A stretch of DNA of 64,000 nt from CAZOOM01 sp964460795 (lineage in GTDB: Bacteria; Omnitrophota; Omnitrophia; Omnitrophales; Aquincolibacteriaceae). This document shows positions 1 through 15,000 of the stretch, one piece after another; positions within the stretch are counted from its first letter, which is position 1; every line of letters starts with the position of its first letter. The position numbers were made by a program, and so were the translations under genes. Under the pieces are notes generated by a model, which saw only the letters and a program-made list of their open reading frames with translations, made no database searches and was not told the origin of the DNA. Location of the stretch: positions 8,577-72,576 of the forward strand of contig CAYWRU010000011.1 in the NCBI GenBank assembly GCA_964460795.1, written 5' to 3'.

Positions 1-3000
1 GAGGCTTGGAGCAGTTTTTCTCGCGCTCGGATGATCTGATGAAGAGCGCTTTTCTTTTGCCGGCGCGCATGGCGTATTCGATTTCCCCAATATCGATAGT
101 GCTTCCATTGGATTGCGGATTCGCGGAGAGAGCTAAAAGCAATTAGATAGGAGTGCCATTCCAAAAACCGCCGGGTTGAAATCCCAAGATCCATCCAAGC
201 CCGAGCAAACTCAGGCGCCTGCGTTCTCTGCGCTACAAAGGCTGCGATCGCATCCACAAGCTGTTCGGTTGAATTTTTCCTTTTTCTGAGTTGTTTCAAC
301 AATTCAGAATTAGGCAGCTTAGACAAGCGCTCTAGGGTTTGAAATTTTTCGTTTTCAGATACGAACGGCTTGATTTGAGCAACGGCCCTTTGGAATAATT
401 TCAACAAATGCTCCAGCGCTTCCGGAGAAGCCTTTTGGATGCGGCTTGCCCCAAAACGCTGGTATCGCTCCATCAAAACCAGCATCCGGATATTTGCGCA
501 CGTTCGCTCAAGTGAAAAAACAGCCTCCGCCAGAGGTAAGATGGATTCAAATGCTTTTGCCTGCCCAGGCTCTGCGCGGACTTTAAATCCGCGCTGCTCG
601 GCTTCGATGCGTCTGAGTAAATCCATAGCGTCGGACATTTTTTGATGTTTGACTTTCAAAAGCTGAACATTCTCGGGCTGAAATTCTGCGTAGGAAATCC
701 ACCCGAGATGAAAAGGCGTCTGCATGTCAGCGCTGAAATCGATGCGGTTTTGCATGCCGCCAATGCCGAGAATGCATTTAATAAAATCGCGCGGATCCCC
801 TCCGGTCAAAAGCTGTTTGAGTTGGGACCAATCAGACATCGCAGTCACCCAAACCTCGGGATCCCGGACGCTCAGAAGGTTTTGATAACGGCTTTGAAGC
901 CATGACGCCCGCCAGTCTGCATGGTGTCCCAGAACTTCCAGGATGTGATCTATAGAAAGAGCGAGCTGGGACGGTGAGTAAACCGCGGTAAATTCCGGAT
1001 CTAAACCAGCGGGGTAACGCACGGTTTGCAGGCGGATATCCTGAACGGACCGGAAAAATGGACGGTTGAGAATTTTGCGGATGGATTGAATTTTTTCCAC
1101 GGAAGAAACTCTCAGGATGTCCCAATCACCCCATGCGTCAATCCATCCGCGAAGCGCGGCTTCGGAAATCCATCCGGTTTTCTTTAACCCACGGAAAATC
1201 CACCGAATCAGCCCCATCCAAAAACCCGGACGGCTTTCTTTGATCAAGTAACCGGGTTTGATCCCAAGAAATGTTTCTAGAAAATCAGACCGTTCTTCTG
1301 TGGGGCTGGACTCCATATAAATATCAAATCGCGTTAGAAAGCGCTTTTCTCCCGAACTGAGCTTGTTCCAATTTTTGGTCAAAGCACTAAGGCGCCTTGT
1401 GTAAAGTTTAGAATCAATGGCTTCATAAGAACTTCTAACCATGGGCAATGCCTCGCTCCGCACTTCGGAGCGTTTTGAAAAGTCAGGGTGAAGAATTTCG
1501 GCCTGCTGAAGCGCGTCCGCTAATCGATCCAGAAATTCGGATTCGGATAGCCATTCTTCGATACTATACGGACGGAGCCGCTCCCAAATAGGGCGGTTCA
1601 CCAGCGCCAGCTGCCCGAGATCCTGAATTTGATTCCACGCAATCACTGGTTTTTTGACCTGTTCTTCGATCAGATTCATCATTCTCATGGCCAGTACGTG
1701 ATCCACCGTTGTGGTTAGAATTCCCAGGTAGATGCTGGCAATGAGCATGGATGTCAGGTCAATCGTATGCATCGAAGCTTCTTTCGCCGAGCCCTGCATT
1801 TCATCTTCGTCCGTCGATCTGCTTGGTTTATGCTTCAGCCAGAATTCGCGCCCAAGACCCTTTTCCATCTCCGCCAATTCAGCGCGGCCTGCATGGATAA
1901 GATGATCCGTCATGTTTAAGCGAGGCAGCACGATGGTTTCATTAGAAGACAACATGCGCGTGAAGGCGCCGGGCGCAGTCATCAAAAGCCCTGGAAAGGC
2001 TGTTCCTTGAGGAGCATAAGGCGCGATGAATAAATAATTATCAGCGTATTCGGACCCCAAAATTGGGTAGGTTTTTTTATCCACAACCACATAAATATTC
2101 GCAAGCCGGAGGTTGCGGTTATGGGCAATAAAAATGTCCCCCGGTTCAAACCGGTCCTCTATCTCAGCAGAATCCCCGAGCAGCAAATAATCAGGATTGG
2201 TTTTAAACCGGTCAAATAGCGCCAGCGCTTCTTCGGTTCCAAGGCTGGATTGACGAAGTTTTTCATCTAACTTTAAAAACATTTGTCTTACAAATGCTGC
2301 ATCTGTTTCATCCATCCGCATCTCGGAACGGGGATGAGCAGATAGGAAACCGCTTTGTTGAAGTTTGGCCATGATTTCATCTGGCGTGACAGGGCCGCTT
2401 AGGTAGAGCGGGGCCCTTCGGCGCACGTCTGGAGCGCTTTCCTCAAGGGATCCCGTCAAAGACAGCCTCTCGGGCGGCCAAAAGTTTTCATAAACTTCCC
2501 ACGGAGTTCCGTTGAATAATATTTTTTTCTCGTTTTGTGTTATCGACCAAATGAAAAGAGGGCTCTGTTCATGGGCAGCTGAAATAGCCTGGATCAAAGG
2601 ATTCCATGTCTCGTCCGTGATGGAGCGGCCTCCCTTCTGCAGCGCCGTACCGGATAGATTCGCAAGATGCAGAAAAGGTTCTTTAATAAGAGGCGGAAGA
2701 TTGGAGACTGCAATTTTATGGACCAGCTCCGCACGCTTCATAGAGGGGTCGTATACTATTTTTACAGAGTATTTTCCTTGATCAACTCTAAAACCAACCA
2801 TGACCGCACCTGCTTTGCCGGTCTCCGTCTCTATTTGTATGTTGGTAATCGCAGGACCGAAAACCATGCGGTCCATGGCCTTAGCCATGCTTGCTTCGGT
2901 TTCATCTTCAATACCACTTCGCACTTCGGAACGATGATGTCTAAAAATTGACGTCAAAATATCCATTCCAGTCTTCCAATGAACAGCCTCTTGTTTAAGA

Positions 3001-6000
3001 TTTTTTTCTTCGATATCAAAAAAATCAGCCACTCTTGGAAGAATACTTGGAATCCATGAATCACTAAAGGAATGGCTCATTTGAAAAGCATCTCCTCCAA
3101 AGATGTCTCTTAGAATCATTAAGATTTGATTTTCGATAGACCTCATAAGTTGTATTTGAGAAATGGTTTGATCTTCAAATTCAGCGTTAGCTTCGCGAGC
3201 AATCTGCTGAAATTTTTCACGGATTCGAGGCAGCATGCGCTCTAAAAGATGATGAGATGGGTAAGCGTTCCAAATCGAGAAACTTATCTTATCAACTCTA
3301 GGGAAATGTTCACCAGACGCTGTTTGGATATCTATTAGAAGGTTGGGAATAGTTGTTTTGGCGGATAAATCATGTTCATCAAAAAATTCTATCGAAATAT
3401 CATCATCACCCGAATCACTTGCGACATGCCCTTTTAATTGAGGTTCTTCACTGAAGGGAGAAGCCACATCGCCATCCCTTCGAATTCCTAACCGAAGAGC
3501 AATAGCTCGCGGCGACATCTCTCCCCGCACCTCGGACCGGACATCGCGCTCCTGAGCGATGCCGCGACTGTACCCAACGCGACCGGCGTTGGGTACGGAG
3601 CGCCAGAGTTCCACACGAGTCTCGGCGCGTTTATCCGCCTTCAGTTTGGCGGAACTGTCCCCAAGGTTACCGACCTTGGGGGCGGAGCGGGTTCCCTGGG
3701 CATTTGAACGAGTCATGGGGTCTTTGGTCTGCCCTTGGGGCCGGGGTGATTTTCTTACCGCTTTGTCTTTAGCTTTTTGCCGTTTAGCTTTCAAAGGAGG
3801 GCGGCCGAGTTTTCCGCTCCACAAGGATTTCCGGCGAACCATGAAACGGGTCAAGTCATCCCCCTCCTGCCAGGTCCCGGTCCATTGATAGAAATGAACT
3901 GTGAGACCTTTGTGCCCCGCCTGATTTCTCCGACGTTCCAAAAACTTAACGGCGCCGGCCCGCTCGGCTATTTTTAAAGCACGGAAAATATTCAAGTATT
4001 TGTTTTCATTATCCAGTTTCGTCGTGAATTTAAAATCCGTGTTCCGGTCCAGCTCAACAGCAGAAAACTCTTTGTGCGTTTCCGTATGGCCGGCCAAATA
4101 CCGCAAAAGTTCGTTTGTTCGTCTCACGTCGTTATAAACAGGGCTTGGGCTATCCGTTGTTAGCGAGGCGGGATTTTGCGTCTCGGAGCGACTGTGCCCA
4201 GCGTGATCGTCACTGGGGGCGGAACGTGTTTCGGAACGAAATGAGTCTTCGTTTTTATCGAGAAATTCGACCAAGTTATGAAAGGGGTGATCTGAATTTT
4301 CGGTTTTAATCTGCAGCTCAATGATGAATTCTTCCCGTTTTTTCTTGTCTAAAAAATCACCTGTTTTCAATACCGCCGGTTTACATAGGTCATCAAAAAC
4401 CGCGGCTACTACCGCCATATGATCGGGCAATCCTTGAGCGGCGAGTTCCTGTAAACGTTCGATCGGAATATAGGAAAAATTATCATTTAAAATTGCATAG
4501 GCGTTGCTCACAAATCTTATCGTCGGCAAGCCCTGCTCCAGTAGCCCGTGAAAATGCTGGAGTGCGACTTCATATCCCTGCCCCTCCTGCCTTGAAAGTG
4601 ACGTTGCGTAGTACACAAGGACCTTGGGATTTTTCTGGTAAAACGCCATGGCTTCCGTGTAGGCCTTCTGCTGAATAAGCCGGCCAAATTGGGCAAAGTC
4701 GCTTTTGTCAGCGGCCGAGATGGGTTCTCCGCTCATCGAGATCATGGTCTCTCTGAATTCAGCTGGAGCCGAAACTGCCATCTCGTCTTGCGTTGTAATA
4801 ATTTTCAGGAGCCCGTCGAAATCATAATCTTCCGGTTTATCATGAAAATAGGCGTCAAAAGCCCGAGCCACATCCTCTCTTGCAGGATAATTTTGAGGCC
4901 ATGGTTTTATATTCATTTGATGGAGAAGGGCTGATGCAGACGAGTGATAAAATAATATGAAATTTTTAAAGTAATGGTAAAAATTGGCAATCCGATCCGG
5001 AGGAACGCTGGAAAACCATTCGTCTATTTCATGATTGGGAAGGCGCTTCTCTGCCTCAGAGTCCCACAACACTTTAAATAACTCCAGACTGAATTTGAAA
5101 TCCACCCCGTTTCTTTCCAGAAGCTGGATTTCCTTTCTACCGATAAATCCGCGCCGGATCAAGGTCCGGTATTTTTCAATCAGAGCGTCTTGCCCCCAGG
5201 CCTTATAAAGATGCGTGCCTTGTTTTATTTCCTCTCCGGCCTGTTTTATTTTTTCCTGATCTCGATCGCGAATCGCGGCCATGATTTTCTCCGGCGACAA
5301 CTCACCTCTCACCTCGGAGCGGGTTTGACGAATGCTAAAGTTAAACAGATCCCGCGTGTCTGTTTTGCGGGATCTCCACCAATGAGAAAGCGAGAGTGCG
5401 GCCCCCAATGCGGGTAATGCTGTGTGCTCGTAGGAGGATCCGCTGCCTGAAATAAATTGATGTATGCTGATGCATGTAAATAACCAAGCCGAGGCCAGCA
5501 TAAGGATGCGTTGGCCAACAAACAATCGGACATCGTAACGTTTACCTAAATACTGAAGCAGAATCCATTCCCAATTTTGGGCTGTCCATAAAAGAATTGA
5601 GCCGAGACCGAAAAAAACATAAGCTCCCGCAAAAAACAGCCGGTAAAAACCCCCGGTGATGAGATCCGGCCACACGGCTGTAATGAAATAAAAGATCTCT
5701 AGACACGTAAGTCCCGTCACCCAATACATCATCCCAAAAGAAGAGACCGGAGAAAAAAATCGAGCATTGAGTTTCTTTCCAAGCCCCAATTGTAGATTGG
5801 AAAGATTGAGCGCATAACCGTCATCGGCCAACCGATTGATGCTTACACGCGTGCCTTTTTGTTCTATGGCTTGAAGCGACAAAGCCATTGCAAAACGCGC
5901 TTCCAGATCCACTTGTTGCAAGAAATAACCTGACTCCTTTTGGTGCCTCTCCCGATCGAAACGAATGTCTATCTGTGAGGCTGTCCGATTCATAGAAGCC

Positions 6001-9000
6001 TCATAGTCCTGCAGGCTTTGAACGTGGATACTTGCTTCGTCAAAAATAACTTGCTTGACCGACGTCGCCAAAAATTCGGAATCAGACAAAACATCATCGT
6101 CATCTGTCTGCTCAGTGTCGGCAATGTCTTGAAGAATGGAGCGCAGGTAATAAAAGAATAGCCGGCTGACGTCCTGGGGCCCCAACGAAGAAAAGTCTTT
6201 TGGCACAACAAGATAAGTGCTCCCGCCAGCTTGAACTTTCAACTCTTGAATCTGCTCCAAAAAGGCTGATACATCATCGAGATCGATGATGGGTCCGTCT
6301 CCACTCTCTAATTTGCTGCGAATAAACTCCGCCCCGGCTTCTTTGGGGAAATTCAGCCATCGAACCCCCCACTGGACAGTGGTCATTCCAGGCTGCTGAA
6401 TAATTTTTACGCCTGTCGTATCTTTTGCCCGTAGTTCAGAGCGGGCAGGGAAAGTGGTGATGTGAACCGGGAACGGAGACTTCTCGCGGCGAAGCTGAGG
6501 ACTCTCGTCCATCAAGCCAAACTGCTTTGTCGCATTCATCTTTAGAATCCTCAGAGCGTTCTCGACATCCGGCCAGAGATGATCACTCCAGCGGTTGACC
6601 AGGGAGACGTACTCGGGTGTCTCTCCGGGCTGAACCCATTTTGGACCCAAGAGTTCAAAAATCCGGAAAAAAGAAGGGTTCGATTGCTTTTGCGTCAAGT
6701 CTTGAAGGGCAAAAAACATCAGATAATGGATCACTGCGTCACAGACAATCTCCCCATGGTCTTGTTTTTTCCAAAGCCGGAGATAAAACCAAAGCATTAT
6801 TTTCCATAGTGTTCGGTGCGTCATTTTGAAATCGCGGACTTCATACACCTGGGTTACATTATCGGTAGCGTATTTTTTTGCCGATTTCCGACTGAGCATT
6901 CCCTGTTGAATCATGTTGTCCAGAAATTCCTGCTGGATGACATCTTCGAAAATTTCGCATGCCGCAAATAAAACTATCAAGGACCGGAAAGTATCCGCCT
7001 CCTTGCGAACAAATGTCTGATAGGCTTTACTTGCCATAGCTTTGCTTTTTAATTGACTTGCACTAAGCGTGGACAGTTTAGGCTGGAGTCTCTGCCCAGG
7101 ATCTAACAGAAGAGAAAAACCCTCCTCGATGACGGAATTCATGCGAGAGTGGTCGTAATGGCTATGCCTCAGCGCATAAAGCCCCCAAGCCTCACGAACC
7201 AGTTCAGAAACGATATTTAAAATAAACTTCTCCTTAGTGCGAGCCGCCCGAATTTGGGGACGGATTTCCTTAAAGTTAAAATAGATCGCGGCTTCGTCGG
7301 TTTTGGGATTATGACCTTTTGCATAGAGCCGTCGAGTCTCCGGGGAAAGCGGACGAACATTTCGAAAGGCTTCTGCGTACGGTTGAAGAATCCCGGGAGG
7401 TATCAAGTGATGGGCGCCCATCCAAGCCAAGCTGGCCTGAAGATACTCTTTTGCTTCATCAAAATTGCTCGGGAGCGGCCTCTGCCAAGGCTCTTGACCG
7501 GGCTGATCTTTCCCCGCAGTTTCATAGCTCCCTAAAGCGTCCTCTTCCGCGGCCCCCGCCACTCCGGCAAGCGTTGCTCCAAAAAGCAATCCTAAAAAAC
7601 GTTTTCTTGAAATCTGTGGCGCTGACGCGCCCCGGTTCCGCATTTCAGAACGCAGGGTGTAGTGAAGGATGAAGTAAGACCCGGACTCAGCGGTCTTTTT
7701 TTCCCAAACATCAAAATCCCTGTAGCTCATTTTTTGGCCGTTGATTTCCACCTGTGAAAAATAAATGGTTGCATGTCTTAAAAACTTAACCGCTTCATTC
7801 ATCAGTTCACGGCCGCTGGCAGGTCTTAAAACCTCAAAAGAGGCAGACCGGTTTCCGATGCGGGTAGTCGGCCGCAACAAAGGATCCATGGGCGGTGTTT
7901 GTTTCTGTTTTCTCAGCTCAGACCGTGCCCGGACATCTAAAGCCGCGAGATCATGCTTTGCCAAAAGCTCTGTGATGGCCACCCCGCCCACGTGTTCAAT
8001 CCCAAGCTGGCTGGCCGCAAATAAACGGCGGAAGATCTCTGAGGCCGCTGCTCTCTGCCTCAAGAGCAACTTGATCCGCTGAATTATTTCTCTTCTTAAA
8101 GTCCCTGGATCCCCTTTAACAGCCGCTTCGTGAACAGATCTCCGCGGCCGGTTTAGCGTTTTCACCTTCACCCGCTTTGCTGTTTTTTTGATAGGTGTTG
8201 AAAAATAGCGGCGAAGCACCCGAACTTGTCTCATGACTTTGTTAAGATTGCCTTCGATATTTCTCACATTGTAGTCTGCTTTGAGCAAATTCTCGTGGAG
8301 CGTGACCGCATTCTTGTGATCAAGAATCAGCGTTCGGGCCGTTTGGTAATAGGCCGCAGCTTGTTCGTATAATCGTATGCTTTCGTCACTTTCCGATTGA
8401 CCCCCCGCGCCGTCATACACCTGTTCCGCAAGCTGATCTGCCAAAGCAATAAAATACATGGCCCGAATACGGTACATAAATCCCTCTTGAACCTTTACTG
8501 CAGCGGCTGTTTCTGGTTTTTCAAACATCATGACACTTTGATGCGCCTCTTCCAGAGCAAGTATTGCTTTATCAAACAGCTCTTCGATTCGCGCATGAAT
8601 GGCTGCCGCAGGATTTGCGGCTTCTCCTTGATCAAACATCATTTCAAGCGCTGGACGCTGCCATTTTTTTTGCTCAGGAGTCAGAAGACGGAGTTTTTTG
8701 GCAAGCCGGAAATAAGTCATGCCTGACTTGAACATAACCACGTGCAGGGGCAGCAGGACTGCTGTTGTTTTTTTGATTTCCTGTAATTGAGTTTTAGTTT
8801 CTTCCAAAAGGCGCAGGCTTTCTTTATAGGCACTTAAAATTCTTAACTGATTCTCTAGGGTGTATGAAGAGGCTCCAGGATAAGAAGCGGCATCGAGTTG
8901 TTTTATTAGATCAAACGCTTTTTGTGCGTGCACAGCATCCTTTCCAGACAAATCGGATATTGCTTCCCGCAGAGCATCCAGGGCTTTCCCAAGCGTTAAG

Positions 9001-12000
9001 GGATAAGAAAGAATGTCGTGATGCTCACGCAGCTCGGGCGCCAGACTCCGGAGTTCCGAGCGGTTGACGCGGGTGAGCGGCTCTCTTAAAAAACGCTGCT
9101 GTCCAAGAAGGGTGCTCGCCCACACGGGTTGTTTTTGCCATAACCGGATTTTTTCCGCAGAAGGAAAATCGTATTTTGCGGTGGTTTGAGTGCTTACCTC
9201 GGTTTTGATTCCTAAAATTTTAATGTCAGGATAAGCGCTGTTTTCAACCGCCGGAGCATCCGTCATCCGGTCACTTGCAAGAACAAACAAACCTGCCGGA
9301 ACCGGATAGTGCCATTCCCGCACTTTTTTCATCAGTGAAAGAAGGTCCGCATGATTTTTATGGAACAAGTCTTGTCGTGACGGTTCACTCAAAGCCTGTT
9401 GAAGCTCTCGGTATTCATTGCTTGCGGTTACTTGAACCGGATACAAACCAGCTTCGAGATTCCACTTCGAATTGGTCCGCTTCACCCAAAGCCAGCCGTC
9501 TGCTTTCACAAGTTCAGAACCCGCTGTTTGCAGAAAAGTATCAAATGCCAAAACTTCTGAACTTTCTTTTCCGCCCAGTACTTGCTGAAGTTTCGTGAGC
9601 ACTGCGATTTCAGACAAAAATCCCGAAGCTGGTTTTCGCGACAGGATTTCATCATAGGCCGAGACCAGCACCCGGCCCGCTCCCGAAGGAAGTTGGGGAT
9701 CGCTCACTGCTCGGCGGATTGTTTCAAATGATTTGAGCTTTCCAAACCACAGATGACAAAGCGCACGGGTTAAGCGGAACTGTTCCCATAAATCATTGTG
9801 GATGGAGTTTTCATGCAGCCAGCGGCTGGGAATCTCTGGCTGATTATTGACAAAATCAATCAATCGCCCTGTTATTTTCTTTTGCGGAGCCGAGGCAGGC
9901 TTGTCTTGTTCATCAAAATAATTGCCGGATGTTTGAGACAAAAGAAAGGCGGCCCGCTGTACTGTTTCCAGCATCTTGGCATACCACACTTCTACAAGGC
10001 GCTCTTCGCTTGAGATGTCGCTCCACAAGCTGCGAATATATTCCGCGTATTGGATTAACAGCTCCGCTTGTTTTTGCTGCATTTCGATCTCGTTCTCGGC
10101 ACTTGCAATCATCTGAGCGCCGTTGACTCGCTGAAAATAATCCGCCCAACTGAGTGCGTTCTCATGAGACCTTGCTTCTGAACGAAGCCCGTAGAGTGAG
10201 ATCAAGGCCGCTGCGGTATCCTGAATCTCCGGGGTCTCTCCGGTTTTCGCAATATCGTCCAGCGTTTCTATTTCATCTCGAAGCGTTTGGCGTAAGGCAT
10301 CATGAATCGCGGGTGAAAACCGGTCGTTCACCTGCTGGATCATAAGTTTTCCAAACCGGATATCGGCCAGAAAGTTTTTGATGAACGGTTTTCCTCTGAG
10401 GAGGTCGTATTCTTTGGGAGCGTCGATCGCGATTCCGGCCGTGAGGTCAGAGTTAATTCTAGAAACAAATAGTTTAATGTCGGGGCGTCCTTCGATGGGA
10501 ATCTTGAGCTGATTCACAACAAGCGTCATTTCCCGGCCGTCAACAGACACCACCACGCTTTTGTCTGCAGGGGTAATTTTTGTAAGCGCAACTCGAAAAA
10601 GCGCTTTGTCTTGTTTCAGAAGCACGACATAGCTGTACTTCGAGCCGCCGCTCGGATCTGCAACCAGATCCACGATAAGTGAGCGAATCTCCGAGCGTGT
10701 TGTTTTGGAATGATTTTGTAGGGCTTTTTGAAGGATGCGGGTGATTTGTTCAAGGCTGGAGTCGGCTTTTTGGGGAAGAGCCCTATCAGCACCTGCGAGA
10801 AGCGCCTGCTCCGTTTTCATGGCTGATGCATAAACTACAAACACATTTCGAGCTTCCTTTGGCGGCACCGAAGTTTGAAGAAAGGCGAGACCGGTTTCAT
10901 TTTTGCGTCCATAAATACTATTTCCCAAATCATCATCCAGAAAAATGACGTGGGGGGTCCATCCGCTTTTCAATATTTCGCGCGCTTCATTTAGGTTGGC
11001 TGCCATACGCCACTGCGTTTTGTGGATGAGGAGTTTTAAAAAAAGGGCTTCATATTTGCTACGCTGTCCCGGATAGTCTTCCACAACCAAAATTCGCATT
11101 TTTTCAATGGCGTCTACAGGCTCCACAAACCAGGGATTCTGACCGTGAAATTCCGGAGTCTGGGGAGGAAGCTGGGCCATGAGAAGCCGCAGCGCTTGAA
11201 TCCATGGGGAGGGCTGTTGGCTGTCCGTCTTAAAGACGCGAACTGCGTTCCACACAGGGGCAGACTCTTGAAAATACTCCCGCAATAGGCTTTCAAGAGG
11301 ATCTATTTCCCCTCTTTCTATAATAAGGTCTATGGCCTCTGCTAAAGCGCGGTAGGTTTTCTCTGTTTTCAGCCGCAACCCGCCGCTTGCTTTTAATTCC
11401 AAAAACGGGTTCCCTGTCCGTATTTCCGCACGTTTTAATGAGCGCGTCTCTGAGCGGGCTGATGCGGAAGTCGTCACCCGAGGCCACTCTATAGAGGGTA
11501 TTGTTTTTATATCATAAATAATATGATTATTTATCTTGACTCCGCTTTGCTCTTCCTTTATAATTCCAGTCATGTTTGAGCCAGTACGCCGAGAGGCATT
11601 ATCCAGAACCATATTTCGATTTGCTGAAATTGCATTTGGAGCAGCGTTTTTGTCCTTTTGGTTCAGCCCCAATGTGTCTGGACTTTTCAAACTTGTTCTT
11701 GTGCTTACCATCGTGATAGCATTATTTATAGCGCTGTGGATTTGTCCTCCCAAACTCTCAAAAGGAGACAGCAAAAATGCTTGAGTTTCTCTGGATGATG
11801 CTCGCTGGAATCCTGATAATGGTCGGCGGAATTCTGCTTTTCGAACGCTGGAAGAAAGATCATAGCCACTGATTACTGACAGCTTATCCTTGTCCCGAAG
11901 TTCAGAGCGGGTAACTTCGCGTGAAAAAGCCGCAGCAGCTTGATCTAAAATAGACGCAAGTTTCTCTAAGGACATTCCCGTTACATTCGGATCCGGAATA

Positions 12001-15000
12001 CCGGTCGGATATCGTTTCCTTAGCTCGGGATCCAGATCGGTCACAAGCACCACTTTTTTAAGATCGTCGGTGGGGGCTCTTCCGTTTCGGATATCCCGCC
12101 GGATGCGTTTTTCAATTTGCTGTTTGATGTCCCAATCCATAGCAAGAATCAAATCGGAATGAATCACGTCATTTAAAACAAAAGGGTTTGAAAAAATCTG
12201 GCCGCCAATTGCATTCGTCACACCATAAGGCTCAAGGGCATTCAAAAGTTTAGGATTGAGGACATGAACATTCTTGGTCTTGCCACGACGTTCCAAACCA
12301 AACACATCCAGGGTCAAGGATTGTTTATCCTGAAGCCGGGCTTTCAATAAAAGCGCGAGTCCTAAACTCCGGTTCTTTCCCCGATTACAAACACAGGCAA
12401 TTTTACCGCCTTTATTTTGACGTATCTGGGTCACTACTTTTTCCACTACACCCAAATCCGGCTTCTCAAAATGAGCCCTCAGCCACTGATACCAGAGAAA
12501 GGTGGGAAGATGCCCGAGAATTTTCATCCGATAATTCCATGCCGCACTCCGAATTTCAGAACGAACCAGCCGGCGTTTTTGATCCGTGAGAGTGTGTTCA
12601 AAAGAATCAAGAAAGGAGAGGTCCTGTGGGTTTAATTTTTTTCGAAGTTCCTGGATATGCGCTAGAAACAGCTCGTAGATTTTCGCCTTGCCCAGCGACT
12701 TCACTTTTCGTGTAGAACGAAGCCGGGGTAAAAGCTCCGTCTGAAGTGCCGACACATTTAGCCGCAGCCATTTTGCCGCATCGCTTTTCTCGGCAAACGA
12801 TTCTGAATACATGACAAGATCAAATGCGCTTTGCAACATTTCCCGATAGATCTCCTGAGACCCTCTTTCATTAAACAACCACTGAAGATAGGCTTTAAAT
12901 TTTTGGAGATCCTTTTTTTCTTTTAGGGGAAACTGGCGGGCGCGAGGCGTTCGGATATTTACAATAGGCGTCAGTTTTTGAACCGCAGAATCATTTTCCA
13001 AAATAATTCGCACCGGGAGATTGGAAAAATCTGGTTTGAAGGGCTCCCAATAAAGCGAATCTTCAAATGCCTGGCGAACCATGGCGTAGAGATGCCCTTT
13101 CTCATCCCGTGCAATGGCTTTGATGGGAATGCGGGGTGCGCGATAAAAATAATCTTCCCGGTCTTGGGCGTGTCGTCTATGAATTTGACTCAACGTCGGT
13201 GAAAAAGTGACTTCCGTATAATCTTTGCCTCGATTGGATAAATTCTGGATACTGCTGAAAATCAGCAGGTCCCCTTCAAAATTAAGGATTCCGGCCCAGG
13301 TATCGGGATCGGACTCTGCCGTTCTTTCCACCGACATATATTTAACTTGTTTTCCGCGGTGGTAAGAAACCTTGAGCCCTCGCGCTTCATAAAACGGCTG
13401 GAGTTTTCTGACCGCTTTATCCATATCAATATAAAAAAGTGGTTTTTCGATACTTCTCATTTCAGAGCGAAAAAGGGTCTCTTGTAATTCACCCCAATTT
13501 TTAAATCCCAAAGCGATGCTTAGTTTTTGGTGATCGACTTTCCATCGGTCTCCTCTTTGGGCTAATCGCTCCAATTGCTTTACCATTTCTCTTTTAGATT
13601 CATCGGTAAGCGTTGAAAAGGGAACCGGGGCTACGGCCATCCAATCATGGCGGCCGACGCGTTGATGAAGTCTAATTCGTTTTTCCTTCAATCGCTTGAT
13701 ATCAAAAGAGAGTGTAAAAACGGCCGTCTCGCGTTCAGGTGTTCCGCTCCATCTTGCGCCTACAGGGAGTGCGGACTCTTTTGCTAACGCAAACAAAGAA
13801 TCCATTGCTAAACCAAATTCATTTCGATCTAGGATGATGGCTCTTATAATTCCAGCCCAAGTTGAGTGATAAAGGACTCCTTCTTCCGGCAAGGTGGTTG
13901 TGGCGGAATTTTCTTTTTTTGCTGTTTCATTAAGAGATGTCGTGATGGCTTGCGCAATGGCTTCTGGATCGGTCCAATTTACTTGGCGTGCGCCGGCCAC
14001 AGGTCCATCAGGCAGCCGAGTATCAAAAGCTGCACCAATGGCAAGTTTTTCACCGCCCAAATACCAGACAGAAAGCCACAAATCACGTCCCCGCTCCACT
14101 CGTCCACTTAGATTGAGAGCAAGCGCTACACAATTTTTATCAAAAACTAAAGGTTCCCGGCCGTTATGAATGACCGTGGTGTTTTCTTGCCGTGAAAGCG
14201 AATAAATAAACCGTTCGCCCGAATAAACACCCCACGCTCCGTCTGGCATTTGTCTCGCCTGATAGTCGGGATAAGTTCTGATTTCAGAGCGGGAGGATGG
14301 GTGGCCTGGTTTTTTCCTGAGTTCCTGATCTTGAAAGGCCTGTAGGGCCTTGGAGAAATCAGGATCGATGACTTTATATTTTTTTATGAGTTCGGGAATT
14401 TTCGTTTTGAGGTATTTCTGCCCCCTGCTCCAACTTAGTTGAATGCGGGGATGAGTGATGAACTTTGTGACGGATAAAATTTCTCTAGTGGCTTGATAAT
14501 GCTGATAAAGCACATCTTCCACCGTCCAGCGGGCGACTTTTCTGACGTTCTGCCGGCTTTCGCTCCCTGAATTTTCTCTGCTTTCTTTTAACCGCTCATA
14601 AAAATCCCGGATCGCGGCTTGATACCCCTTTTCTGCTTCTCTGTTTGTTGGAGTTTGAGCTGATAACTGTTTCAAATAATTCGAGAGGGTAAAAAGCAGA
14701 TAGGCAGCCAAGGCTGAGGGGTCGAGAGTAACGGTTTTTAACGAGGCTCTTATTCCCATTACCGTTATTTTTCTATTTTGCTTGTGCGCTTTTTGTAAGA
14801 TCCTGAACAGATCTTCCCGAGCCTGATCTTCATCTTCCTCCAACAGCCGGAGCGGATAGTCCCATTTCCAGGCCAGGATCCACAGGGCCGCATCTTTTAA
14901 TTGCCGGATCCGCTCGCGCGTCACTTTGAGTTCAAGAGCCAAATTCGCTTCTGAAGGGGTGGGCTGATTTTCTGATGCGGTAAACAGCCGGAAGACTACC

